In this document: positions 1 to 13,000 of the stretch, in pieces
How positions within the stretch are numbered: position 1 is the stretch's first letter
Layout: each line of letters starts with the position of its first letter
Assembly (NCBI GenBank): GCA_947846985.1
Contig: CANTUZ010000003.1
Coordinates: 53,516,096-53,580,095 of the forward strand
DNA: 64,000 bases
Reading direction: 5' to 3'
Origin: Fratercula arctica
Taxonomy: Eukaryota > Chordata > Aves > Charadriiformes > Alcidae
Program-made: the position numbers and the translations under genes
Notes under the pieces: generated by a model
Seen by the model: only the letters and a program-made list of their open reading frames with translations
Databases searched by the model: none
What the model was told of the DNA's origin: nothing

Positions 1-1483
1 GTCAGTCTCTGTTCTGGGATTTTCACAATTGAACTAGGTGACTGCAACTTCGGTTGACACAACTAAATTAATGCAACAGTTACCACTGAAGAGAAAAATT
101 GTGGCTAGTAGGTATTACTAACCATTGTCCACCACTTATATCTATGTACCTAAACATTTCTGAGTGCATGTAATGCTTCATAAAAGGTTACCCTTGCTCA
201 CTTAAGAAAGCAGGGCTGCTTCTGGGGCTAAGTAGAGCAATGTTTCTATTTTATCAATTTGCTGCTTGGCTTCCATATTTTCAATGCATTTCTGAATTTA
301 GCACTTTAAAAAATGGAAGACAGTAGGGAAAATACAACTTGTTCAATAAATGGCACTGTTACATCCTCATAAGGAGTCATCTGCTTCTGGGACTGGATTT
401 AAGTTCTGGACATACTGGTTGCCTATCTGATTTCTGCTGCTTAAAATGGGCAAAGTGTTCTTTCTACCTCTACTTTCAGTAAAAAGGAGACTCTTACTCC
501 TCTACCCAGGTGATATATAAGAACTTCACTCCCTTTTAAAGCATGGTTAAATCATTCAAACGTAGACTACCAATGCATTAAATCATATTTATAGAGGTTC
601 AAAAGAGAGGAAATTTAAAAAAAAAAAAAACCAAAAAAAAAAAAAACCAAAAAAAACCCCACAAAACAAAACAACACAAACCAGGGATTACATATGGCTC
701 TAACAAAACAAAAAGAATCCATCCTTTTCCTTCATTTCTATTTTTTTATGGCAAGATGTAAGGTTAGATCCACTATAAAGGATCGTGCAGTACCATATGC
801 ACATTAGTGAAGAAAATACCCTTCCTTGTTAGGCATGTTTTTTGACAAGAGAATATCTAGAACAATTTGTTAAATAATTATTAAAAATACTGCAGATGAA
901 TAGCTAACTGGGGGGAAAAAATCAAAGATGATGAAATGGGAAGACCTATTTAGCAGAACATGAAATACAGATCACTTGGACTTCTTAGATTTCATGGGAA
1001 GACGGTTGATAATTTTGGTTGACCTGAACCTGAGATCTACAACACAAAACTATAAGATGTGAAAGACTGCAGAAGCAATCTTTGGAGAAGCAGTTTAGGG
1101 AAAAAGAAGATAATGGCACGGTGGCCAGAGAGATTGTTCTCAAAAATATATTCTGTTTTCTCAGTAAAAGGGAGATGGACTTACATCATTTAAAAATACA
1201 AGTACTATCTGTCAGTTTGTTTTTAATAATGCTGTTTGTTAGGATTTCCACAGGGCTGCTCTAGGTTAGCCAATAAGAAAGTTGCTGAAATATGAGAAAT
1301 ACGTAGCCCTCTTTCAGCAAAGTCTTACTCTTCAGCTTTGTCAAGAGTGTCTTCTCCAGGTGAGATCTGTTCCCAGCAAGTGGTGGTGGCTGAATGCATG
1401 ACAGGAAAATAATTTCTTGTCTTAGGAAATATAAAATCTGATGGGGAAAAAAGTAGTTCTTTTTGTATTAAGCGTGTCTGGGG
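1..1483. other. AT-rich unique non-coding DNA
   Basis: No gene is seen here. The stretch is AT-rich with few CpGs. The only clear structure is an A-rich low-complexity block at 617-682, made of A14, CC, A14, CC, A8 and then C/A-rich sequence. It could be the decayed poly-A tail of an old retroposed sequence, but no body is recognisable upstream. The short ORF at 1082-1264 has no recognisable similarity and no splice or promoter context. Confidence 0.7.
617..682. repeat. A-rich low-complexity tract
   Basis: Two A14 runs and one A8 run are separated by CC dinucleotides and followed by a CA-rich tail. This is simple low-complexity sequence of the kind left by a poly-A tail or by replication slippage. 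Confidence 0.9.
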
Positions 1484-1772
1484 AATCATAGAATCATAGA
1501 ATTGCCTGTGTTGGAAGGGACCTTTCAGATCATGGAGTCCAACCATCAACCTAACTCTGACAAAAAACATCACTAATCTAAACTGTATCTCTAAGCCCTG
1601 TGTCTACCCATCTTTTAAAAACCTCCAGGGATGGTGCCTCAAGCACTTCCCTGGGCAACCTGTTCCAATGCTTAATAATCCTTTCAGTGTAAAAATTTTT
1701 CCTAATATCCAGTCTAAACCTCCCCTGGCACAACTTGAGGCCATTTCCTCTTGTCCTAATTTTGAGACACTC
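1484..1772 (-). mobile_element. CR1 LINE 3' end, truncated
   Basis: This is the 3' part of a chicken-repeat-1 (CR1) non-LTR retrotransposon on the minus strand. At the plus-strand left edge lies the reverse complement of the CR1 tail, two tandem AATCATAG-type units at 1484-1499. It is followed by GTTGGAAGGGACC and then by sequence whose minus-strand translation is the C-terminus of the CR1 reverse-transcriptase ORF. Motifs [20 protein letters not shown] and [17 protein letters not shown] are readable. CR1 lacks a poly-A tail and ends in short 8-bp-type repeats, as seen here. Like most copies it is 5'-truncated. Similarity fades near 1772, so that boundary is approximate. The frame across the tail is open for about 60 codons, but the element lacks the endonuclease and the catalytic reverse-transcriptase core and cannot move by itself. 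Confidence 0.95.
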
Positions 1773-4700
1773 TTGTAATCTTAAAAACATAAAGCCCCGA
1801 TAGGTGTTACTCACTGAGAGTGTTTCAGATTATTCACTGCCATTTTAACCAATACAACTTTTCTCCTATATTTTTCCATTGCTTTATTATCCCATTCACA
1901 CACAGTTTTTAATTCAGAATACTGCTTGTAGCTATTCCACCAAGGCACCAAAGTAGGTGCCTTGAACAATTATCAGCTATGATTACTAGTTCCAGTGGAG
2001 AAAATATTGGGTGTGGTGGTTGGTTTTTTTTCTACTTTCTCCTGCATGCTGCTCCAAAAGACACTGACACATGGTACTTCAGCCTTTGGACACAACAGTT
2101 GCCATGGGAATCTGAATGTTTACCCCCAGGTCCTTTGCAAAAGTACACCTTTCTGGTGGCAAAGGTGTTTCTATGGTAACATTTTGCTGGAGGCCACAGA
2201 ACTTATACAGGATGTGCCATACGGCTTCTTTTGCACATTATCTGTCTCAAATATGTCAATATAGGTTTAGCTGTATTAAGGCGGGTAATAATGAGAAGAA
2301 ATGTTTCCCTTGGTGACAAGACTCTCTAGGAGTTATTGAACACAATTCATCTGAATTTTACTTTATTCCAGGGTTTTATTCTGTGCTCTTTTCATGATTT
2401 CTGATGGGGAGCCTTATTTTTCAGTGGTAGTCGTTCTCTGAATAATATTGGCTGATTGTATTATCCTCAAAGAAAATATTGAATCAGTATCACTTCTGGT
2501 CCTTCCTTAATAAACCAAATAGGACTTTTGATTTCCAAGAAGATGTTATTGGTATTTTTTAACTTCCTAAGATGTCGTTTTGGTGTCAGTAAGGAAGTCG
2601 CTATCTGTAGCAAATGTACTGGACTGAAGGGTTAAGTATGGGTTTTTATTGTTTCTTTTGATTCACTATAGATCATTGTCACCTCTGATAATGGCTTTCA
2701 CCTGAAAAAATGAGATGACACTTCCCAAATTAAAATGGGCCATGTTTTCTCACTGAGAATCATCCATTGATGTCGGCTTCCATTTACAGCAGAGCCTGAG
2801 CAGGGAGCAGTGTTCTTGCCTTGTAATAAATAATTTTGGGTTATCATCATTGTTTTATTACTGTTCTATCAGCCTTTATATTTATTCCCATCCATCAGTG
2901 AAGGGACTCTTATTGCTGCCAGGTATGTGGGCCCATTTTGTTTCCCTGCCTGTTTCAAAATGTTGGTCCTGGCTTTGCATCAGCCATTGCTTTGCTTTCA
3001 CTATTGGGACTAGCTACAATATGGATTATTATTAATGTCTATCATTCTCTACTGGCAAGGGTACAAAGGAAGACTTCAGCCAACACCATGCTACTTTTAA
3101 CAGGAGTCTTAATCAGATCATCTTCTTTGGCCAGGGAAAGGTGTAGAAGAGAAAATGAGATGAGCTAAAAGAATTAGGTCAAATAAAGGCATTTTGTGAA
3201 TGCATTTGTGACAGATTAGCTCAGACTGCAAATAGAGATTGATTTGTTTGGGTGAAATGAACTGGTTCTCAGGAACGTAAGGTTCAGACTCTTCAAGTTT
3301 AAGGTGAGGGAAGGTATATTTAGAACCAATGTTAGCTTTTCTTCTGGCATTAACCCTAAACTGAAAATCCTGAAATTAACACTGTTGAAGCTTCTTGTGT
3401 ATAAAGTCTTGGGTAAGGAGCAGCTGTTCTCACAAAGAAGTTGGATAAAATGCAAATTCGGAAAGTGAGAAACAAACTGAGTCACACCCTGTAGAAGTAA
3501 TACTGCTTACCACCATACACATACTGCCGCCACGGAGAGGGGTGCCAGCATCCCTCATACGCACTTGCCGAGAAGGCTGCAGAGTCTTATTCACTGCTGG
3601 TGCACTTTAGATTCACACCCACTTGAGATGAGTCCCATCAGTCTGCTCAAACTAAATACTCTGAGGTGTTTGCCAGCGTATGATTGATGCTAATGCTAAT
3701 TTTTATCTTTGCCATGTAAAAGCACTAAGTGGGAAGAGGAAATTATTTCCATCCAACCTGTTGGCATTTGCAGTATTTCATTCAAGACAGTGTTACTTTA
3801 TAACATAGATGCCATGCAATTAAAAGCTTTACATGTGAAAAATTCATGCACACCTGACTTTTTCTGGCATTAAATCTTCTACTTGGAAAACTAAGCAATT
3901 CAATAAAATATGGAAACCATATTTTCAGAAGGATCTCAGTGAGGCATCTGAAAGTATTTGAGTACTTTTTAACAAGCATTCATTGCCATGCATAAGTTAG
4001 GTGACTCTGCACACAATCATTTGATCCTTATGTGTACCATTTGGTGCTCAGTTTCAGACTGACTCAAAATTGGAACATTTGTTTACTTAGCTGGTTTGTT
4101 TAGAAATGTATTTTGCTAAGACTTTAAGCAAGTAAACTATTTAGAGATGCTGTTTTCTAAGGATTCTTCCTAGGGGCAAATCTCCCGGTCCCCAAGTGTT
4201 AAGCATTAAGCCAGTTTACCTGAAAAGGAATGAGAAATAGCTCTCTGATGCTACCTGTTCTCACTCCTGCATTTCTTTGGTTAATCTCCATCCATATATC
4301 TTTACTTCTCTGAAATAAATAATTGCTGTGTTCAAAATAATCAGTTTAACCCTTTTGCAATTGAATTGTGCCCAGCCAAATGAAGTCATTTACTTCTAGT
4401 ATCTTGGCCAAATCAAATTAATTAATGCTGGCCTCCACTCCTTCCTCAGGTCTTCTCTGCTGTTACACGAAACTACACCCTGGATAAGTAGCGGGCCTTC
4501 AGGGCACCATTTATTTCTCTTTACTTAAGCCTGCTGCCCCCTCTTCTCAGCAGTTGAGAAAGTATTTGATACTGCCTTTCCATGCCCAGGAAGAAGGATG
4601 AGGCACAAAGGTTAGTGAAAACCTTGTTCTCATCTTGTACACTGTGAGACTATAGCTGCTTCCTCAATTCTTCCTTCGTCTCTTCCTTTAACTTCTATCT

Positions 4701-5595
4701 CTAGCAGCATCTGTATGGGCCTTTTTTTGCACCTTGATTCTCTTTTCCTACCCATGCTTGTTGCTCTTGGAATGCAGCCCGTTAATGGAACACAGAGATT
4801 GTGTGAAAGGATAGCAAGGCAATTTAGTTTTTTCATGACTTGCGGGAAAAAGAAGTCTTGATGTGTTGTTCTGTGTTTTTTTCCACGGTGTTAGAAGACA
4901 ATGACAAAGTTAAATAAGGGGTGTGGTATTAAATCTGCAATTTGGCATGGAAGGAAGTCTGTCTTGAGATTGCACAGATTCACCTGTGTTCCACCTGTGT
5001 CCTAGGAGCTGAGCAGTTTTTCAGAAATGGAGGGATAAGACAGCCTAGTGATGAGCTATATTCCTCTCCTTTTTTCCTTAGCCGGTAAGCAGATTGGAAT
5101 GAATATGGATATACTCATATGTACCTCATAGCTTGGCAAAGCTAATCATAAGCCTTTCAATATTTTTGTGGTGGCATTCCTTTGACAAGTTAGGTAGAAA
5201 GTGGTCCCTAAACCTGCTGTTAATGCAGATGTTGCTCTAGATGGAGAGAGAATTAAATCCAGGATTCCTACTTCCTGGGGAGAATCTCTAGCCATTGGGC
5301 TGAGACTCGATACCACCTTTATCCTTCTAAGTCCATAAACCAGGTAATTAAGCATATGAGCTTTTCACATTTCTTGCAGAGATGTTATTGGCTGGGGGAG
5401 GGGATGATTTTGGCAGGAGGATCTAATTAAAGTAAATAGTGGTAAATGGTGACAGTAATACATGGAAGCATGTCAAATAAATAAATAGGTATCTTGGGAA
5501 AGTTTGTTGAATGTTTTTCATAGCCTGTTCAAGCTGTAATGTTGTGCAGTGCTGTATTCTGAATGTTGTGTAGTGACTTGTTATTTTAAAAGATT

Positions 5596-5608
5596 GGGGG
5601 GGGGGGGG
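5596..5608. repeat. G13 homopolymer
   Basis: A run of 13 G follows AGATT and leads into a TGTTGGTGGTG stretch. It is a simple mononucleotide repeat. Confidence 0.9.
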
Positions 5609-6233
5609 TGTTGGTGGTGATGTTTAACTATTTTTGAGGGTACAACCACATTAAGTCTAAACAAAAGTTTTACTTATCATGTACTTTCTTCCCAGTAAAA
5701 AAACAATATGGCCTGCCCTATTATTGAAGTGTAGCTGGCTGTTACCTTAGCAGTCATTTTCTTTTGGAAAATATAGATTCCAGGTTCTAATGCTTAGTAC
5801 CATAATACCAGTCTCTTTACGTAAAGACATATGGGGTGTGTTTGCTGTAACCTACTAAGATAGAAGCAATTCTCTTAGAATTGCAGTGCTTGGAAATGTT
5901 CTCTTGGCTTTCCAAATCTGTCATGAGCAGGGGCTAAATAAATTAGTAAGGAATCATATTACCAAACTCAAAATCTTCAGATTGCAATTCAGTGTCTTCT
6001 GTCTTTATGTATTGGGGTCATTCCAGAATAGCACACCTGTAGGCAGAAGATGTCATGTGAATAGCAACCTTATTTCAAAGGAGAGCTGAAAACTTCAGAC
6101 TGATTCTTAGAGGAGGAGCAGTTATGTCATTTAATGCTCCAGTTCAATCTAGCCCTTCTTAAAGGTTAGTGGGCACAGAGATGCAACTACTATTTTATCC
6201 AGATATTTTGATTCAAGGAATTCTAATAATGTA

Positions 6234-6335
6234 AAATCAAACAAAACAAAACAAAACCAAACCTCACACCAAAAAAAAAACCAAACAAACAAACCAAAAC
6301 CAACAATAACAACAACAAAAAAACCCAACCCAATA
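6234..6335. repeat. (AAAAC)n and A-rich low-complexity block
   Basis: About 100 bases consist almost only of A and C on this strand, with AAAAC and AAAC units, an A10 run, then AAC/ACA units. It is a degenerate simple repeat, with no unit conserved well enough to count copies. Confidence 0.85.
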
Positions 6336-6418
6336 AACTTTCTTGTCTTTTACAAGCTAATTTCTGTCATAATTTCTTTCTGTGATTTTGACTTTCAGTT
6401 ATAGAATACTGTGTTGCC

Positions 6419-6436
6419 AAAAAAAAAAAAAAAAAA
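6419..6436. repeat. A18 homopolymer
   Basis: Eighteen consecutive A follow GTTGCC. No retrotransposon body is recognisable next to it. Confidence 0.9.
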
Positions 6437-7258
6437 GGTAGGAAAGGACTGTTGGGAGTTATCTTCTCTGTTATCTCAAACACATTGAGCACATTGGATA
6501 GGAAGCAAGATCAAGTAGCAGCGACTCAGGAATTTATTTATTTTATCAGCACTATTAACTTTGATTTTGCATAAGTCCCATGTGCCTCAGGGGCCTACTA
6601 GCTTGGACAGAGGTTAGCCAGTAACTGCTAACCTTGTCTGGGTTACTATTGATTCTGCCTTTTGGGAATTTCTAGCAATTCTTCTTTTTTAAAAAAAAGT
6701 CTTAGAGAGTGCAAATCTCCAATTAAAGACTGCAAATATTTGGTGTCTTTAAGGATGCTTGAAAGAAAGAGGGATGCAGTTGTATCCCAGGGCTCCAGCT
6801 GACTTGAAATTACATCAGACTTTTCTGCGGCCACTCTCTGGTTTGCACTATTAACCTGAAATTCAAACCATCCTGACAGAAAAGGGTAGAGGGGGTTAGT
6901 CAGGGAAATAGTAATCTGTTGTGTCTCTTATCTAGCCAGTTTAGAGTTGCTTTTTAAATCATGCATATTGTAGTATGTTGTGTCACTTTGTCCAGTCTAC
7001 TGTTAGGAATCCCAAATGAAAGTTTCCTTCCTATGATCTCCTTTCCTTAATGTCATCGTATTTTCTTTTTCTTCATTTCATTTTCATCTTCTTTATAACA
7101 CCTTAAGTTCTCTAGTCAGTCTACAGGCTGCTTTTATACCTTTTCAAATAATTTTAATAGAGATTGTTTTGCTGAAAGAATTGAGTGTATTTCTTTACAT
7201 TTAAATAATCAAAGTTTTATCCCAGTCTCTAGATGTTTATTGGTGATACTATTAAATC

Positions 7259-7435
7259 ATGGCAACGTTAAACCAATGTATCAAGATAGAACTTGGCCAG
7301 CTACAACCATTTGTTCCTGTGGCATTCCCCAAAAGCCCTGAAGTGGTGAATGAAATCCTGTGGCCCAATGTCCACCAGCGCAAAGCCACCTACCTGCCTG
7401 CTTTTACATTTATGTGGATGAGTGGTCTACTGTGA
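7259..7435 (+). other. unexplained small ORF (58 codons)
   Basis: An ATG-started frame of 58 sense codons has less AT-biased codon content than its surroundings. It includes the readable stretches IELGQLQPFVPVAFPKSPEV and VNEILWPNVHQRKATYLPAF. I do not recognise a family. There is no Kozak-type context, promoter or clear splice signal. The reverse strand of the same block is also open over about 35 codons (GGFALVDIGPQDF and on), which argues that the block is simply less AT-rich. It could be a fragment of an old mobile element I cannot name, a conserved non-coding element, or chance. Confidence 0.12.
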
Positions 7436-8835
7436 GAAGTCCTCCTCTTTAGCCATTACTGGATAGAGTAGCATGAGGAAAGAGGTTATAGTCTGAGTGA
7501 GTCCCAAGATCTTTGACAGCGAGCTTTGTCCCACAAAAAAAAAATAGTTCCAGCACTTTAAATAAATATTCTGAATGTTCACATATTTTCTGTGATAGCA
7601 AATGGTAAAGTCAGAGTGTTTTTGTAGGTTACTTCATAACAATTTAGTCACATATCACAGTTACTGCTGTGCATTTTTCTCAGCTGTGTAGTAAAAGCAA
7701 TGTGTACGAAGGGGCTTGGGCGGCAACGTTAGGGAGAAATGGGATGGAGAAAGCTCAAGGGAATCAGTACATCATCTTTCTACATGAAAATGATGTTGCA
7801 GTAGTAGTGATATTGTTCTTACTGAAAGCTATTCTAAATAAATGAAATATTCCACTGGAGGAAACAGAAAGCAAATTTGTTTTGACTTGACAATATACCA
7901 ATAAATATTGTATTTCCAGTGGTGTGAAAGGAAACCTTCGCTATAGCCAAAGGAACAACATAGTTCCAGTGTAAGAAATAGCCTTAAAAAGCAAAACAAA
8001 CCATGTGATACTTCTCTTTCTTAAACAAACAAAATGTCTTTAATGAGGAAAAGTAGAAAAAACATCATTATTTTCACTCGACAACTAATCATTATGCCCT
8101 TGCCTTGGTAAACATATATTTCTCTCCGTTTAGCCGCATTACATAATAAAATATTCTGGTTTCAGCAAGTATGTTTTCTGCTGAGCGTCGTGAAATTTAA
8201 TAGAGAAGTAATGTCTTATTGATGCTTAGTTTTTGTGACCTTTTCCGTCTTGTATTAGTGACATATTGGTCCTCTGTCTCCAGTACTATGGGATTCTAAT
8301 GGATAGTATAGAATGGGTCAGATAATGAAAGTCCCTGGTACATTAACTTTCAATTTCATGAATGTCTGAATACTGCCTGGAAGATGAATAACAGGCATTT
8401 CCTTCCTTTTGCATTTTAACATTTATGACCTGGTTATGCTTTTTTTTTGACTGTGTTACCTCACAACAGGTCCTATATTATCATATTAAACTAAGTACTC
8501 TGCTTTTGGCAAAGATCAAATATTGTAATTTGCAGAGGGAGGCAGATAATGCACATATACTGTTAAATGGTAGTCTAATGCCCATTTTTTATTCCCGAAT
8601 GCAAATTTTTTGCCCAAAGTTATGTTCCTTGTTTAATAAGGTCTTACTCAGCTGGTTTAGGAAAGCAGTTAGACTTTGTTAGTGGTTGATTTGTAACTGA
8701 AAAAAAATGGTAATTACTGTTATAAGCAGCATTTGAGCCTTGTAAAGTTGTAAGAGTAGGCATCATATATGGAAGATAGCCAGGGACAGGGATTAACCAG
8801 GGATTTATAGGATGTATGTAAGTGTACATAGGATA

Positions 8836-8885
8836 CCATATTACATATATAATATGAATATTATATTGTATATATGATATAATGG
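8836..8885. repeat. imperfect AT-rich inverted repeat
   Basis: The block begins CCATATTACATATATA and ends TATATATGATATAATGG. The two arms are near reverse complements with small gaps, around an AT-rich centre. It may fold into a hairpin but is weak because it is nearly all A/T. Confidence 0.5.
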
Positions 8886-10016
8886 GAAGCTGGAAGTAGT
8901 TGGAAGTATATACTGGAATACTGGAAGTACTGCCAATGTTAAAAGACAGAACTGTTAAGGATATGACTGAGGGTACGGGGAGGTGGGAACTCAATCAGTT
9001 TCCACCTTTTCATAATGTATTGATACAGCAGTTTGTCTTTTTACAAAGTGTGTAAAAACTGACCTGAGGGCTTCTAGGCAGGACTTTTAGATGATGTTTC
9101 AGGAGGCGTTAACCTACACGTTAGAACAGTCTCTTCTGCTAATTTCAAGAAGCCTGTGCAATGTCAAGTCGTATAAAATTTCTGAGAACACAGATGATAA
9201 TAATGCCTAATGTTAAATAACATCAGTGCAGCATCTTCAGACTCTTTCTGTCGAAAACACTTTAAAATATATTCAGGGGAGGAGACCTGGATGAAGCCCA
9301 CATTCTGTACAAGAGTTCAGCTGCATTTACTCTCTTTTCATTCAGCAGCATCCAGAAACTGGAAGCAAAGTTATTAGTGTCAGTACTTGTTTCATCCATT
9401 GAGATTGATGGATATAGATGAATAGGGTGGTTAACAAGATGGGAACATAGCCAGTGCACTATGTCTAAATAGCAATTGGACTAGATTTCCTCATTAAAGT
9501 GAGGTCTGTGGTTTCTGTTCCAGATTTTAAACTGATCTGAGGTTGGGACTAGTGGGAAGAGGATGTTTCTCCCATGTCGGGAAGGAAGAAAAATCTACAA
9601 ACACCTTAGATTTAAGAGAGATTTTCTAGAGGGAGGTATGAAACATGATGCTGAAAGCAGGGTAGGTTACGTCAGAATGTTTTATTGTTTTGTGGCTGCA
9701 ACAGCTGAGTCAGTTCACAATGCATCTCAGAGACAAATTATATGTCAACGATTTTTCAATGCCCAGCATCAACTTTATTTATGATCCCAAAAGAAGAATT
9801 CAAAACATTCTGGAGCTGGATTGAATCTGCTGCCTAGGACCCCATTCTTTCTCTGAAACCATTTTGTGTTGGAGTATTTCAGAAATGAGCAGCCTGTGTT
9901 ACAGTGCAAATTTAGCAGAGGTTTGGTAGAACCAGTCATAACACTCCTGCAGTTCTGTAGGCACTTTATAACTAACTAACAGTTTGATAGACATTCTTAT
10001 TTTACATCCAAAATTG

Positions 10017-10034
10017 AAAAAAAAAAAAAAAAAA
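10017..10034. repeat. A18 homopolymer
   Basis: Eighteen consecutive A follow CCAAAATTG. No element body is recognised beside it. Confidence 0.9.
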
Positions 10035-13000
10035 GTAATAGCTTTTTTTGAAACAGACCATGTTGATATTTTTGCTTTCTGCAAAGGTAAAGTTTCAAAG
10101 GCCAACTGTAATTTAATAACTGAGTATGAATACCAAACACATTATATATTTTATTGAAAAAGAAAATTTTCTTGGGCAGGCTGTAGGCAGGAAGACACAG
10201 AAAGTAAGAATTGCAAAGTAACTCCTGTGTTGTACCTTTTGATTTGCAAAGTCTAAAAGGTGCCTTTTTAAAATAGGTATTTTTGGAGAAGGGATTCCTC
10301 AGCATAGGTCATGCTCACTGTCATTAGCAGTGCCATCTGCTGCAAGAGCAAGAACTTCTTTGTGAACAGCTGCTGATTATGCAGATGCTGCCTCTTTTGC
10401 AGAGGTTCTGTCATGAAGTAAAACATGAGTGTATATGCACATGGGGCATCTTTTACCTGGATTTAGAGGATTGCTTCATCTTTGTTAAGAAACATAGTTG
10501 CAAAGATTGTGCCTGAAGCCTTGTTTAGCATTTGAGAGATACTACCTGACAAGCCATAAAAGCCTGTTCATGTACTTGGCATGTGTAAAAATAGGCTGCC
10601 TTGTACAATAGCCTATTATAAATAGCCAGCTAACTGCTTGTCAATTCTAGTCTGGTTCTAGCATCAAACAGGAAAGCTGGGGGAAAGCCGGTGTTTGGAG
10701 GGTTGGTGTGTGGGCAAGCGTACAAAATAATTCATGCCTCAAGTTGTTCTCCTTCCATCCAGGTCTAGTTGCCTTTGGAACATCACAGCTGGGGTTGTGG
10801 GGTTGCTGCCATCCCTTTCTGGACAGACCTTTGACTGTCACTGTAGTTGACAACATTGACAAAAGCAGGTGTAATGGTATTTGGCCAGAGGTAAATTCTA
10901 CAAAGTACAGATGTCATCTTCTTTGCTAGTTAAAAAGGATAGCCTACCAAATTCAGTGTGAAGTAGAGCAAAACCGTGATACAAGGGAGAGACACTGAAT
11001 CAGGCTGCCGTCTGGAATGAACTTGATTTACTTGTATTTTAAAATGAACTGGATTGCATCAATTGGTTTTAGTCTACTGTTAAAATGTCATTTATTTTAA
11101 TGCACAGACAAAAAGGTATTTAAAGTCATCATTTCAAAGTGCAACCACAAAACATTATACAACATGTTTTTCCCAGATTTAAGACTGAATCAATAGAATC
11201 AAAAAGAGATAATATGCAGTTTAATTTTATGACTTTTAAAGCAGGTACAATACAGCCAAAGAAGATGTACCTTTTGTAGCAGAGATGAGCATACAGTTGT
11301 TTAAAATGAATGAAATAAATCTGGTAAAATTCATTTAATATGCAATCTGAGAGTATATTTTAAACCGAGGCATGTGACTCTGTATGCATTATATGGAACA
11401 TTCATGATTCAGATTCAGACAAATCTCATAGGTCTCATGTGAATTTTAATTTGTGTTGTGCTACACACAGACCTCAGTGACTTTTAAGATGACTGGGATT
11501 GCATTACTGTCCGTTGTTTTACCAGGGCTGTGATCATCACAGCTTGCTTACAATGATGAAGAGAGTGACCTCTCTGTGGGGTAAACACTGTTTAACAGCC
11601 TCCTGAAAATCAGAGAGGAAGCACAAGGGAGGTATTCCTGCACCAGCACATTTATGCACATCCTAAGCGTAAGACCTCTATGCTTGAAGAAGGGGGAGCT
11701 TGTAAATAACTTTTTGCAAATAAATATGTTGTATTAAGAAAATGCCCCAGCTCAGGGCTGCATCAGGATCTCTGTAAGTGAGAAGTGGCTCTGGAAGGCC
11801 TCTGGGTCTGGTCCTACTAAGCAAAGAGTCTACAGTACTTCAGCTATCAGCAGTTCGATTCTCTGTTAGGTCTAATCAAAAATACCTCCTGTTGAGGTGG
11901 TCTGCTGCAGCCTTGCTAAGAAACGCTGCTCTGAAAAGACCAGATGGCTGGTCTGTGGAAACGTATGTACATTTGAGGCAGAGGCCTCAACAATGGCAGC
12001 ACGAATACAGTTGATGTTTCTGAGAAAAGGCTAAGAAATTCTCTAAGATGGAAGAATTCTCATTAGAAAAAGAGGTGCTTGCAGACACAAAATGTAATTA
12101 CATATTTTCAGGGTGAAAATCCAGGAGACCAGTGTACTTGGGGAAAGCAAGCTCAGGGGATGTGCTTTAGCAGGGAAAAACTGATTTCAGTTTCCAGTGA
12201 TTACAACTACAGCTTGATGGATTATTGGTAGTAGATTCATCAAGTTCCATTTGAAAACTAATTAGAATGATTGCCCCCCTTGCTTATACAGACTAGTAAT
12301 TTCCTTTTAATTCCCAGACTAAATGTATTTGTATTTCGCTTATATTCAGTTTTTCTTTAGCCAACATGACCAGTTTGCTTTGATGTCTTTTCCTCTTCCC
12401 TAGCGCCTGCACACCCAAGTGGTTTCCTATAGTGTTTGTATGTCCAGTCTAGCTTCTACCTTCCTCATCTGGCAGAATTTTCCTTGACAGAAACATACGT
12501 GCACATACCCTAATTCACAAAAAGAATGCAGTATAATTAATTACTGTGCTCTTATCCCTTGCAATTAAATCCTCCTCTTTCCCATTTAACCTCATTTAAG
12601 CTTTCTGAAATGATACTGACCAATGCTAGGAACTCAGGCTAAAAACTTCTCTTCTCATGAAGTAATATAAAATGCTGATCTTTGAACAGATTCCTTCTGC
12701 CCAGTTCCATCAAAGCAGAACACATTAAAAGTGGAGATGACATTTAACTTCCATTCACCAGAACTGGGAAAAGTGCAACTAGGAAACCCTATGACAGTTA
12801 TCATATTTCTCTCATTTTGTTGGAAAGTTCCCTGTAACCCATATTAACATCTTATACTAATTGAGAAGGAGGTAATAAATTACTTCATGGATCGTTCAAA
12901 GTCTGATGATGCAGTGACTTATAAGGGTTTTCTCTGAAGAGTCATTAACTGATTATTTAATCTTTGCCAGAGCCTGAAATTCTATATTTATTTCTAGGCT

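Larger units (their letters stand above)
1773..7258. other. AT-rich unique non-coding DNA
   Basis: No gene is seen. The segment has scattered ORFs below 90 codons on both strands, none with recognisable similarity. Simple sequence includes a G13 run at 5596-5608, an A/AAAAC-rich block at 6234-6335 and A18 at 6419-6436. No interspersed repeat could be named. The segment looks like ordinary intronic or intergenic DNA. Confidence 0.65.

Noticed and set aside
1578..1814. 78-codon minus-strand ORF with protein similarity
   Set aside because: It is the C-terminal tail of the CR1 reverse-transcriptase ORF and is covered by the CR1 entry; it is not a host gene.
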